Shown one piece after another: positions 1 to 6,390 of a DNA stretch of 8,216 nucleotides. Numbering within the stretch: position 1 is the stretch's first letter; every line of letters begins with the position of its first letter. The stretch lies in assembly GCA_934646845.1 (NCBI GenBank), contig CAKUEV010000078.1:1-8216 (forward strand). The letters are read 5' to 3'. The notes under the pieces are model-generated. The model was not told the origin of the DNA, ran no database searches, and saw only the letters and a list, made by a program, of their open reading frames with translations. The translations under genes and the position numbers were made by a program. The stretch comes from an uncultured Slackia sp. (GTDB taxonomy: Bacteria > Actinomycetota > Coriobacteriia > Coriobacteriales > Eggerthellaceae).

Positions 1-51
1 ATTGTGGTTCGTGTTTGCTTCATGCAATTGAGCCGATAGGGATGAAGGCAT

Positions 52-831
52 ATGCGCAAACGTTATTTCTTTTTCGACATCGATGGCACATTGGCTGCGG
101 GGCCGATTATGGGGCGGTATATCCCCGAATCGACGAAGCGGGCGCTCGAAATCTTGGAATCTGAAGGCCATTTCCTCGCGATATGCACGGGACGCCTGCA
201 TGCAATGGGCGAGGGTTTCATGCATGAACTCGGCTTTCAGAATATGGTGGCCGACGGCGGCAATAGCCTTACGCTCAATGGCGAGTTTTTGGGAATCAAG
301 CCGCTCGATACGCAAGCATGCATCGACGTTATCGAGGAATGCGAGCGTCTCGGCGTTGTTTGGGCAATCTCTTTCGACGATTCCCGCCGCCGCTGGACTC
401 GATATGCCAACTACGACGCGCTCGTGCACGATTCGTATATGGAAACGGTTGTTGATCCTGAGCTCGATTATCGTTCGATCGAGTGCTTCTACAAGGTCTA
501 TGTGATTTGCTCGCCTGAAGAAGAGGCGCGCATCGCGTCTCTGTCGAAGGTGCCCACGGCGCGTTTCAGCCCGTATGCCGTATTCGTTGAACCCGTTGAT
601 AAGGGCGAGGGAATCAAGCGCTGCATGGCGCGCTTGGGGGCTCCGATTGAAGATGTCGTGGTGTTCGGTGACGGCAGCAACGACGTGTGCATGTTTTTGC
701 CCGAATGGACGAGCGTTGCCATGGGAAACGCCATCGATGAGCTGAAACAGCGCGCCGATTACGTGACGACCGATGTCGACGATGACGGCATCTGGAACGC
801 GTGCGTCCACCTAGGATTCATCGACGCCTGA
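52..831 (+). CDS. HAD-superfamily (Cof-type) phosphatase
   Basis: Predicted cytoplasmic Mg-dependent phosphatase of the Cof/type IIB haloacid dehalogenase group, which acts on sugar phosphates, nucleotides or flavin phosphates; the substrate cannot be read from sequence. All four HAD motifs are visible in the 259-residue product: motif I FFFDIDGTL with nucleophile D9 and acid/base D11; motif II around T46 (ICTGR); motif III lysine probably K184 (VDKGEGIK); motif IV GDGSND with D207 and D211. The stretch between motifs II and III (about 85-180) is the size of a C2-type cap. Length is normal for Cof proteins. The ATG at 52 has a purine-rich AGGGA about 9 bases upstream. The gene ends at a hairpin terminator shared with the convergent downstream gene. 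Nothing ties it directly to the glycan genes. Family assignment is secure; substrate is unknown. Confidence 0.93.
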   Translation: MRKRYFFFDIDGTLAAGPIMGRYIPESTKRALEILESEGHFLAICTGRLHAMGEGFMHELGFQNMVADGGNSLTLNGEFLGIKPLDTQACIDVIEECERLGVVWAISFDDSRRRWTRYANYDALVHDSYMETVVDPELDYRSIECFYKVYVICSPEEEARIASLSKVPTARFSPYAVFVEPVDKGEGIKRCMARLGAPIEDVVVFGDGSNDVCMFLPEWTSVAMGNAIDELKQRADYVTTDVDDDGIWNACVHLGFIDA

Positions 832-842
832 CGAACCCGCTT

Positions 843-882
843 AAAACCTGTTAAATGCTCGTGACGTTTAACAGGTTTTTCT
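843..882. terminator. Bidirectional hairpin terminator between the HAD gene and the small membrane protein gene
   Basis: A perfect 13-bp inverted repeat (843-855 with 867-879) encloses an 11-base loop. The left arm begins with four A and the right arm ends with a T run (875-880), so the hairpin has a U tract when read from either side. It starts 12 bases after the HAD stop codon and ends 2 bases from the stop codon of the convergent minus-strand gene, so it can end both transcripts. Confidence 0.85.
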
Positions 883-1240
883 ATTTCCTCGGTTGCTTCT
901 TTGCGCGGTCGGTAAGTCGCCAGCGGTAGTTTGGGTTGTGCTTGAGGAAATTCCTGCGGCAGATGAACGTAATGCCGAGCATGATGAGCGTGGTCGCCAA
1001 GCATGTAATGAAGAAATCGGCCACAAACGCATTGCTTTCAATCCATGCGTAAAGCGTTGCGAGCGCAAAAAGAATCGACAGGCCGCCGTTTAAAGCGATG
1101 AAGATTTTTATGACGGCCTCTTTGGCGCGCGCTGGCGTGTATCGCCACGACATGAATACATAGACGACGATACCGATAATCGCGAGTATCGCGAGAAGAG
1201 GCAAAACGCGGTAAAGGCGCGCTGCGAGCATTGCGGGCAT
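881..1240 (-). CDS. Small uncharacterised membrane protein with three predicted helices
   Basis: I do not recognise this 119-residue protein. Three hydrophobic stretches are visible at about residues 12-32, 43-65 and 72-93, with a charged linker (about 33-42) and a strongly basic C-terminal tail (about 95-119, many K/R) that by the positive-inside rule should face the cytoplasm. There are no catalytic motifs or cysteine pairs and no signal peptide separate from the first helix. The ATG at 1240 is supported by a strong AGGAGG (complement of 1246-1251) five bases upstream, which makes it a credible real gene despite its size. It is transcribed divergently from glf and ends at the terminator shared with the HAD gene. 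A role in the envelope is possible from location alone; no function is claimed. Confidence 0.8.
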   Translation of the reverse strand: MPAMLAARLYRVLPLLAILAIIGIVVYVFMSWRYTPARAKEAVIKIFIALNGGLSILFALATLYAWIESNAFVADFFITCLATTLIMLGITFICRRNFLKHNPNYRWRLTDRAKKQPRK

Positions 1241-1261
1241 GAAGCCCTCCTATCATTGAAA

Positions 1262-1276
1262 CCGCGCCATGCGCGG
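1262..1276. repeat. Short GC-rich inverted repeat in the divergent intergenic region
   Basis: Perfect 6-bp arms (CCGCGC and GCGCGG) flank the 3-base centre CAT. It lies between the divergent small membrane protein and glf, 22 bases upstream of the membrane protein start, so it could be an operator or a small leader hairpin for that gene. Six-base arms in GC-rich DNA arise by chance fairly often. Confidence 0.3.
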
Positions 1277-1325
1277 AGTGTTCATGTGCGCCTTCATGAT
1301 ATCGCATGTCGAACGGACGAAGGGG

Positions 1326-1331
1326 TATACT
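1326..1331 (+). promoter_or_regulatory. Candidate -10 element upstream of glf
   Basis: TATACT matches the TATAAT consensus at five of six positions and sits about 50 bases before the glf start, giving a leader of roughly 42 bases. No good -35 hexamer is seen 16-18 bases upstream, so the promoter is weakly supported or depends on an activator. glf itself has a clear Shine-Dalgarno AAGGAG at 1367-1372, eight bases before its ATG. Confidence 0.38.
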
Positions 1332-1380
1332 ACTCTGAGTTTGTTATGCGACGTTTCCGATTCATTAAGGAGAAAACCGC

Positions 1381-2499
1381 ATGTCTCAGTACGATTATCT
1401 TATTGTAGGTGCAGGTCTTACGGGTGCTGTTTTTGCTCATGAAGCGAAAAAGCTTGGGAAGAAATGCCTCGTTATCGATCGCCGTAATCATATTGCCGGC
1501 AATATCTACACCGAAGAGGTCGAGGGCATCAATGTGCATCGCTATGGTGCTCATATTTTCCATACCTCTTTACGCGGTGTATGGGACTATATGAACCAAT
1601 TCTGTGAGTTCAACAATTACGTGAACTCTCCAGTTGCCTATATCAATGGCGAAACGTACAACATGCCGTTCAATATGAATACGTTCAGCAAGCTTTGGGG
1701 CGTTTTCACGCCTGCTGAAGCGAAGGCAAAGATTGCTGAGCAGGTTGCTGCCGAGAACATCGGCGAACCCACGAATCTTGAGGAGCAAGCGCTTTCCCTC
1801 GTCGGCCGCGATATCTTCGAAAAACTCGTGAAGGGCTACACCGAGAAGCAATGGGGTCGAGATTGCAAAGACCTGCCGGCTAGCATCATTAAGCGCCTGC
1901 CGTGCCGCTTTACGTATGACAACAATTACTTCAATGACCGTTTCCAGGGCATTCCGATGGGTGGTTATACGAAGATGGTCGAGCGTATGCTTGAGGGCGT
2001 CGAGGTGCGTTGTGGCGTGGAGTATAAAGAGCTCATCGCCGAACAGCCCGATATTGCCGAGCGCACTATCTATTGCGGCCCCATTGACGCGTTCTACGAT
2101 TTCAAGCTCGGCACGTTGGAATATCGTAGCCTCCGCTTCGAGAGCGAGATTCTTGACGAAGAGAACCATCAGGGTGTCGCGGTCGTGAATTACACGGCTC
2201 GCGATGTTCCTTATACGCGCGTCATTGAGCACAAGCATTTTGAATTTGGTACTCAGCCGAAAACCGTCGTGACGCGCGAATATCCCGCCGACTGGAAACC
2301 GGGCGACGAGCCGTATTATCCCGTGAACGACGCGCGCAATGAGGCGCTGTATGCTGAGTATGAAAAGCTTGCGGCAGAGGAAGGCGATGTTGTATTCGCG
2401 GGTCGTTTGGGCGGCTACAAGTATTACGACATGGATAAGGCTGTCGCAGCTGCTTTTGATTTGGTGAAAAGCGAGCTTGGTGTCGAAATCGCAAAATAG
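1381..2499 (+). CDS. glf: UDP-galactopyranose mutase
   Basis: Flavoenzyme that interconverts UDP-galactopyranose and UDP-galactofuranose in the cytoplasm, supplying galactofuranose for surface glycans. The 372-residue product has the usual bacterial length and full architecture: N-terminal FAD-binding Rossmann motif GAGLTG (10-15) followed by the acidic end of strand 2 (VIDRR, 31-35); YGAHIFHT (55-62); the signature KGYTEKQWG (151-159); KRLPCR (171-176) and YTR with R280, matching the conserved substrate-binding arginines of the family; and a C-terminal FAD segment GRLGGYKYYDMD (341-352). Start ATG has AAGGAG eight bases upstream. It stands alone on the plus strand, with a strong terminator right after it, but lies within a glycan locus that includes a probable galactofuranosyltransferase at 6391. 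No sign of truncation or damage. Confidence 0.97.
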   Translation: MSQYDYLIVGAGLTGAVFAHEAKKLGKKCLVIDRRNHIAGNIYTEEVEGINVHRYGAHIFHTSLRGVWDYMNQFCEFNNYVNSPVAYINGETYNMPFNMNTFSKLWGVFTPAEAKAKIAEQVAAENIGEPTNLEEQALSLVGRDIFEKLVKGYTEKQWGRDCKDLPASIIKRLPCRFTYDNNYFNDRFQGIPMGGYTKMVERMLEGVEVRCGVEYKELIAEQPDIAERTIYCGPIDAFYDFKLGTLEYRSLRFESEILDEENHQGVAVVNYTARDVPYTRVIEHKHFEFGTQPKTVVTREYPADWKPGDEPYYPVNDARNEALYAEYEKLAAEEGDVVFAGRLGGYKYYDMDKAVAAAFDLVKSELGVEIAK

Positions 2500-2514
2500 C
2501 TTTTCGAATCCCGT

Positions 2515-2556
2515 TTATAAAAAAGAGATCCGCATTCGCGGATCTCTTTTTTATAA
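2515..2556. terminator. Strong bidirectional hairpin terminator between glf and the convergent GT2 gene
   Basis: A perfect 19-bp stem (2515-2533 with 2538-2556) closes on the 4-base loop ATTC. The core GAGATCCGC/GCGGATCTC is GC-rich; the outer part is a run of six A on one side and six T on the other, so each strand gives a stem followed by a U tract. It starts 15 bases after the glf stop and ends 24 bases from the stop of the minus-strand GT2 gene. One of the clearest signals in the window. Confidence 0.93.
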
Positions 2557-2580
2557 CGTTTGTTTTAGGAAAGTCGAAAG

Positions 2581-3516
2581 TTACTTGTTATTTTTCGACA
2601 TGAATTTATAGACCTCGAGTTCCCACTGTTTGCGGTTGGCCTTCGCCACCGAGTCGAGGATGAGGCCGGCCGTCATGGACAGGCAGCCGCAGAACACGAA
2701 CCCCACGGCGAGCACCGTCGAGGGGATGCGCAGTACTACGCCCGTGGCGATGAAGGCCGTAATCACGGGGATGCCCACGATGAGGCCGAGCACCACGAGG
2801 ATGAGTGAGATCCAGCCGAAGAATGCGAGCGGCTTGTATTCCTTGAACAGGCTCGCGATAGCCTTGAGCACCTTCGCGCCGTCGCCGAAGGTCGACAGCT
2901 TCGAGTAGCTGCCCTCGGGGCGATCGCGGTACTCGATGGGCACGTCAACGATGCGCCAGCGCTTGTCAACCGCGTGGATAGAGAGCTCGGTCTCGATCTG
3001 GAAGCCCTCCGAGAGCACAGGCATAGTTTTCACGAAGGCGCGGTTGAAGGCGCGGTAGCCCGTCATGACGTCGTCGAAGGCGAAGCCGTAGATTGCCTTG
3101 ATCAGCCAGCGCACGAGGTCGTTTCCGAAGCCGTGGAAGGCGCGGTCGTTCTCCTCGCCGTAGCTTCCGTTGGACAGGCGGTCGCCGACCGTCATGTCGG
3201 CCTCGCCTGCGGCGAGCGGCGCGATGAGGTCACGGGCTGCCTCGGCGGGGTAGGTGTCGTCGCCGTCGACCATGATATAGTAGTCAGCGTCGATGTCGCG
3301 GAACATGGAGCGCACGACGTTGCCCTTGCCCTGGCGCGGCTCGCGGCGCACGATGGCGCCATGCTCGGCCGCGATCTTCGCGGTGTCGTCCTTCGAGTTG
3401 TTGTCGTAGACATAGATGGCCGCCTCGGGCAGCTCACGCCTGAAGTCGTCGACCACCTTCGCGATGGTCACGGCCTCGTTGTAGCACGGTATGAGAACCG
3501 CGATGCTTTCGCTCAT
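2581..3516 (-). CDS. Membrane-anchored GT2 glycosyltransferase, dolichol-phosphate-mannose-synthase-like
   Basis: Predicted GT-A enzyme that moves a sugar from a nucleotide donor to a lipid carrier (polyprenyl phosphate) on the inner face of the membrane; sugar unknown. Numbered from the ATG at 3516 (311 residues): nucleotide-binding start AVLIPCYNE (6-14), VYDNNSKD (36-43), metal-binding VDGDD (83-87), a GYRAFNR segment (153-159) and the PEGSYSKL motif (200-207) seen in DPMS-like enzymes; two C-terminal hydrophobic spans at about 230-255 and 262-289, then a basic tail. An in-frame TTG at 3519 is possible, but GGAGG (complement of 3522-3526) is five bases from the ATG and only two from the TTG, so I chose the ATG. 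The gene is visibly more GC-rich than both neighbours, with its own candidate promoter and a strong terminator, which suggests separate acquisition. Alternative role: polyisoprenyl-phosphate glucosyltransferase for glycan decoration. Confidence 0.9.
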   Translation of the reverse strand: MSESIAVLIPCYNEAVTIAKVVDDFRRELPEAAIYVYDNNSKDDTAKIAAEHGAIVRREPRQGKGNVVRSMFRDIDADYYIMVDGDDTYPAEAARDLIAPLAAGEADMTVGDRLSNGSYGEENDRAFHGFGNDLVRWLIKAIYGFAFDDVMTGYRAFNRAFVKTMPVLSEGFQIETELSIHAVDKRWRIVDVPIEYRDRPEGSYSKLSTFGDGAKVLKAIASLFKEYKPLAFFGWISLILVVLGLIVGIPVITAFIATGVVLRIPSTVLAVGFVFCGCLSMTAGLILDSVAKANRKQWELEVYKFMSKNNK

Positions 3517-3521
3517 CAAAG

Positions 3522-3526
3522 CCTCC
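3522..3526 (-). promoter_or_regulatory. Shine-Dalgarno that fixes the GT2 start
   Basis: GGAGG on the minus strand lies five bases before the ATG at 3514-3516 and two bases before the overlapping in-frame TTG at 3517-3519. The spacing favours the ATG. Confidence 0.7.
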
Positions 3527-3565
3527 GTTAGGGACTGCTCGTGTATTTAAAATATAAACTAGCAA

Positions 3566-3571
3566 ATTATA
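3566..3571 (-). promoter_or_regulatory. Candidate -10 element of the GT2 gene in an AT-rich spacer
   Basis: A perfect TATAAT on the minus strand about 50 bases upstream of the GT2 ATG would give a leader of roughly 40 bases. The surrounding 60 bases (3541-3600) are only 18/60 G+C, far below the coding regions on both sides. No consensus -35 is seen at 16-18 bases. The 128-base spacer (3517-3644) holds no gene that I can see; it suggests GT2 is transcribed on its own rather than only by read-through from the deacetylase gene. Confidence 0.5.
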
Positions 3572-3644
3572 TCCTCTAGAAGGTTGGGATTCTTTGCCAT
3601 TTTGTCATGCAAACAATCGGCAAAAATTATCAACTGAGATTGTT

Positions 3645-4955
3645 CTATTGCTCGTTTACGAGGTATATGAAGCTGTCGATAGAATATTCTCCTGAAATAC
3701 GCACTCGATTGAGGGCGGTCACGTCATCTCCGATGTAGCACCAATCGTTTTTCGTGGTGAAAGCGCAGTTTAGGCCTGCTTCCGAAACAGCTTCCTGCCC
3801 ATCTGGAGTCGTATCGCCGAAGGGATAGGCGAATGCTTGATCGCTTCCGACGACTGCCGCGCTATTGCGAAGGTCCTCCAGTATTTCGTCTTTTGTCATG
3901 GCCGAGATGCGTCCTCCGTGGCCAATTGTTCCACCAGGTTGGTGCATTGAGATGGAGTGGCTCTCGAACTGCACATAGGGACTGGCGTATTTCGCGACTT
4001 TGTTTGCGGCGGCGGTTTGATCGCTGCAAATCATGAAGGAAGTTACCGGGATGTGATGCTTGCTTGAAAGTGCGTCAAGAAAGCCAAGCGTTCCGTCTTC
4101 TCCATCGTCGAAGGTGAGTACGACGCTTTTGGCGGGGAGGCTGTGCTTGCCCTCAATAAATGCCTGTACTTCTGGGAAAGAGGGGTAATAGAAGCCATTG
4201 TCATTGAGGTATTGCATGTGTTCATCGAGCTTGGTGTCAACGATCCAGTTGCCATTCAAGTCGCTTGGTGGATTGCTCTCGTCGTACACATAATGGTACA
4301 TGAGTACCGGGACGCCTGTTTTCATCGTGTCCATGGAGTCAACAACATGGACGGTACGTTCTGCCTTGGCCGTATGACCCTCGGAATCGCGCGCCGTATA
4401 GGTAATGGTATAGTCGCCTTCCGTATTCGGGTCTACGCTGCCGCTCGTTTCGATTGAGGGCGTTAAAACCCCGTGATTTGGCGATGCTGCATGTGCACCG
4501 CCTTCTATGTACTCTTCTCCGCGGATCACATAGGTGTCAGTGTCGCCATTGACACCTATAACGATATCTCCCGGGTCATCGTTGGGTTGGGGAGTTGTTT
4601 GTTCCTCTTTGGCGAAAATTGATGGTTGCTGCGTCTGCTGTTCGTTGCTAATTGGTTCATTTGTGCTTGGGACGGTGGTAAGCACTTTTGCGGCGCCGAA
4701 GCATAGTGCGCAGAGGGAAATAATCACGACGCACGATAGCGCCGCAACTCGTGTGCGCCTTTTGTTCCTTAGTTCGCGTTCCCTTGCGGCATATCGGCTG
4801 GCATTTCGGCTGTATTGGAGCGACTCGTCGGATTGCGAAGCTGCTTGGCGGCGTTCTTGAGTTGATTGCCAATTGGGGTTGGCTTTCTGCCTCGCTGCTG
4901 TTGGGCGTCGTTGGCTCCGCATTTGTTCATTATGCGTCTCATTGTTATACGGCAT
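3645..4955 (-). CDS. Membrane-anchored extracellular polysaccharide deacetylase (CE4/NodB) with an Ig-like domain
   Basis: Predicted metal-dependent N-deacetylase acting on a cell-surface glycan outside the membrane. The 436 residues show, in order: a Q/N/R-rich cytoplasmic region (1-68), one transmembrane anchor (about 70-90) just after the basic run KRRTR, a low-complexity Q/T/P linker (about 95-130), an Ig-like/DUF5011-type domain (about 140-206, with EGDYTITYTARDSEGH near its end), and the catalytic domain from VPVLMYHYV (215-223). Metal site: TFDDGED (281-287, D283/D284) and HSISMH (H333, H338); AYPFG (376-380) corresponds to the third motif. The five-residue gap between the two histidines resembles PgaB/IcaB-type enzymes rather than the H-x3-H of PgdA. 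The ATG at 4955 has GGAAGG a few bases upstream. It follows tagO by 65 bases with no clear terminator, so co-transcription is likely. Substrate is inferred, not shown. Confidence 0.92.
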   Translation of the reverse strand: MPYNNETHNEQMRSQRRPTAARQKANPNWQSTQERRQAASQSDESLQYSRNASRYAARERELRNKRRTRVAALSCVVIISLCALCFGAAKVLTTVPSTNEPISNEQQTQQPSIFAKEEQTTPQPNDDPGDIVIGVNGDTDTYVIRGEEYIEGGAHAASPNHGVLTPSIETSGSVDPNTEGDYTITYTARDSEGHTAKAERTVHVVDSMDTMKTGVPVLMYHYVYDESNPPSDLNGNWIVDTKLDEHMQYLNDNGFYYPSFPEVQAFIEGKHSLPAKSVVLTFDDGEDGTLGFLDALSSKHHIPVTSFMICSDQTAAANKVAKYASPYVQFESHSISMHQPGGTIGHGGRISAMTKDEILEDLRNSAAVVGSDQAFAYPFGDTTPDGQEAVSEAGLNCAFTTKNDWCYIGDDVTALNRVRISGEYSIDSFIYLVNEQ

Positions 4956-5020
4956 TGCATTCCTTCCCCTTATGCAAATATGCCTTGTAAAACATCGTTC
5001 GCGAGCAATTGGCGCGAGGG

Positions 5021-6205
5021 TTATTCGTCCGGGCTTTCTTCTATATTCGAAGATGCGGAAACGTTGCCTGAAGCTGCATTGAATTGCTCGTTGATTCGTT
5101 TTTTGCCCGTAGACGGACGCGGATTGTAATGATGCTGCAAAACGGGACCCAACAAGTTCAGCTTAATAACGAAGAATGCTGAAACGCCGAGTGCGAGACA
5201 GACGAACGGCAGGCGCGCAAGCCCGTGCATTTCGGTGATGAAGAGGGCGGAAACGGATAAAATCGCCGTCCATCCCCACATGATGAGAACGGTCGAACGT
5301 TGGCTGAAGCCCTCTGAAAGCAAACGGTGGTGGATGTGCCCACGATCGGCCTGCATAACAGATTTGTGTTGACGCTTTCGGCGGATGATGGCAGCTGCCG
5401 TGTCGATTACTGGCACGCCCGCGACGATGATGGGCATGAGCAGCGAAACGAAGAGGGTCGATTTCGTGGTGGCGAAAAGCGAGACAACGCCAAGCGACAT
5501 GCCGAGCAGAATCGAGCCCGAATCGCCCATGAAGATGCTTGCAGGGTGGAAGTTGTAGCGCAGAAAGCCGACGCATACGCCGACGAGCGCCAGCCCGAAG
5601 AAAGCTGCCTCCGGACGCACGGTAAGAATGGCGAATACGACCATGGCGGCCGAAGAGATTGCCGTAATGCCAGCTGCCAAGCCGTCAAGGCCATCAATGA
5701 GATTGATGACGTTGCAAAAGGCAACCAAGTAAAACACCGTAATAGGGTATGAGAGCCAACCGAACATGAGCTGTTCGTGGCCAAATGGGTTCATCATATC
5801 GGTGAGCAAGAGCCCTGACGCCGCTACAATCGTTGCGGCAATGACCTGTCCCAGGAATTTATGCATGGGACGCAAGTCGAATATGTCGTCGGCCACGCCA
5901 ATGAGAAACGCAAGCGTAATTCCCGCGAAAATTCCCGGGTATGAAATCTCGCGAGTCACAAACGAATGCAGGGGAAAATGCCAATTAAAGAAAGCCACGC
6001 CGATGATGATGACCGCGAGTCCGCACAAAAGACCGCCGAACATTGCCACGCCGCCAAAGCGCGCAGTGGGTTGTTTGTTGACTCGTCGTTCGCTGGGGTA
6101 ATCGACCGCATCAATCTTGAATGCGAGGCGCTTAACAGGTGGAACGAGTGCCATAGTGGCAATGCACGCAACCGCTGCCACGATGGCATATTGCAACCAG
6201 GTCAT
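5021..6205 (-). CDS. tagO: Undecaprenyl-phosphate N-acetylglucosaminyl-1-phosphate transferase (TagO/WecA family)
   Basis: Integral membrane enzyme that transfers GlcNAc-1-phosphate from UDP-GlcNAc to undecaprenyl phosphate, the first step in building wall teichoic acid, arabinogalactan-like or other lipid-linked glycans. Numbered from the ATG at 6205 (394 residues): ARFGG (48-52), the Mg-binding DDIFD (106-110), NLIDGLDG (168-175, D171 and D174), FMGDSGS (225-231), and the family signature HIHHRLL (290-296) on the last cytoplasmic loop; roughly ten or eleven hydrophobic spans; a polar C-terminal tail after about 355. The reading frame stays open to 6349, but AGGAG (complement of 6211-6215) is five bases before the ATG at 6205, and the protein from there begins with a normal first helix. 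One oddity: ERRVNKQPTA has Asn43 where homologues usually have His. The symbol wecA is equally apt. First gene of the minus-strand run with the deacetylase. Confidence 0.95.
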   Translation of the reverse strand: MTWLQYAIVAAVACIATMALVPPVKRLAFKIDAVDYPSERRVNKQPTARFGGVAMFGGLLCGLAVIIIGVAFFNWHFPLHSFVTREISYPGIFAGITLAFLIGVADDIFDLRPMHKFLGQVIAATIVAASGLLLTDMMNPFGHEQLMFGWLSYPITVFYLVAFCNVINLIDGLDGLAAGITAISSAAMVVFAILTVRPEAAFFGLALVGVCVGFLRYNFHPASIFMGDSGSILLGMSLGVVSLFATTKSTLFVSLLMPIIVAGVPVIDTAAAIIRRKRQHKSVMQADRGHIHHRLLSEGFSQRSTVLIMWGWTAILSVSALFITEMHGLARLPFVCLALGVSAFFVIKLNLLGPVLQHHYNPRPSTGKKRINEQFNAASGNVSASSNIEESPDE

Positions 6206-6210
6206 GCACG

Positions 6211-6215
6211 CTCCT
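6211..6215 (-). promoter_or_regulatory. Shine-Dalgarno that fixes the tagO start
   Basis: AGGAG on the minus strand, five bases before the ATG at 6203-6205. It rules against the 48-residue upstream extension of the frame to 6349, whose residues are not membrane-like and would overlap the divergent promoter region. Confidence 0.8.
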
Positions 6216-6262
6216 CGCTCGATCGAATGTGTAGGAATACGAAGTCGTCCTTGACGTCCTTC

Positions 6263-6272
6263 TTGGTACCAA
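6263..6272. promoter_or_regulatory. Perfect 10-bp palindrome overlapping the -35 region (possible operator)
   Basis: TTGGTACCAA is self-complementary and lies 10 bases upstream of the TATAAT at 6283, overlapping where a -35 element (6260-6265) would sit. A repressor or activator binding here could control the plus-strand GT2 gene and, being in the shared 185-base region, perhaps tagO. No known regulator is assigned. Confidence 0.35.
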
Positions 6273-6282
6273 ACGGATATTC

Positions 6283-6288
6283 TATAAT
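6283..6288 (+). promoter_or_regulatory. Candidate -10 element of the GT2-uvrC transcript
   Basis: Perfect TATAAT, with a predicted start near 6295 and a leader of about 95 bases to the ATG at 6391. The hexamer 17 bases upstream (TTCTTG) is a poor -35, which together with the overlapping palindrome suggests regulated initiation. The 6206-6390 region holds no other gene that I can see; the divergent tagO promoter should also be here but I could not place it with confidence. Confidence 0.5.
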
Positions 6289-6306
6289 ACATATTCACGT
6301 AACAGC

Positions 6307-6318
6307 GCATAATTATGC
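6307..6318. promoter_or_regulatory. Perfect 12-bp palindrome just downstream of the predicted transcription start
   Basis: GCATAATTATGC is fully self-complementary and starts about 12 bases after the predicted start site of the plus-strand transcript. The position suits a roadblock operator for the GT2 gene, and it also lies upstream of tagO on the other strand. The sequence differs from the palindrome at 6263-6272, so two regulators or none may be involved. Confidence 0.4.
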
Positions 6319-6390
6319 CGAAGAACATGCTCCTCAATCGTTCCTTCAATTATCGAACAGGAGTTGTCGTGCTCCGAGAGGTGGAAATAC

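Noticed and set aside
1570..2238. Long minus-strand open frame (222 codons) opposite glf
   Set aside because: glf is complete with all family motifs; the antisense product has no recognisable domain.
2974..3531. Long plus-strand open frame (185 codons) opposite the GT2 gene
   Set aside because: It lies antisense to a gene with clear GT2 motifs in GC-rich DNA, has a V/A/H/D-rich composition typical of a shadow frame, and shows no domain or ribosome-binding site.
3612..3644. Hairpin (AACAATC/GATTGTT, 7-bp arms, 19-base loop) just after the deacetylase stop
   Set aside because: The stem is short and AT-rich, the loop is large and no T tract follows on the minus strand, so it is not a convincing terminator.
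6251..6256. TTGACG as a -35 element for the promoter at 6283
   Set aside because: It is 26 bases from the TATAAT, far outside the usual 16-18 base spacing.
6206..6349. N-terminal extension of tagO to an upstream start
   Set aside because: A good AGGAG sits five bases before the ATG at 6205, and the extension would run through the divergent promoter and its palindromes.
6359..6376. GGAG/CTCC mini-hairpin in the GT2 leader
   Set aside because: Only four pairs with an 8-base loop, and it does not cover the ribosome-binding site at 6375-6383, so a regulatory role is not supported.
6364..6390. Upstream TTG start for the GT2 gene at 6391
   Set aside because: The AGGAG directly abuts the TTG with no spacing, while the ATG at 6391 has a well-spaced purine-rich site and begins right at the conserved first strand.
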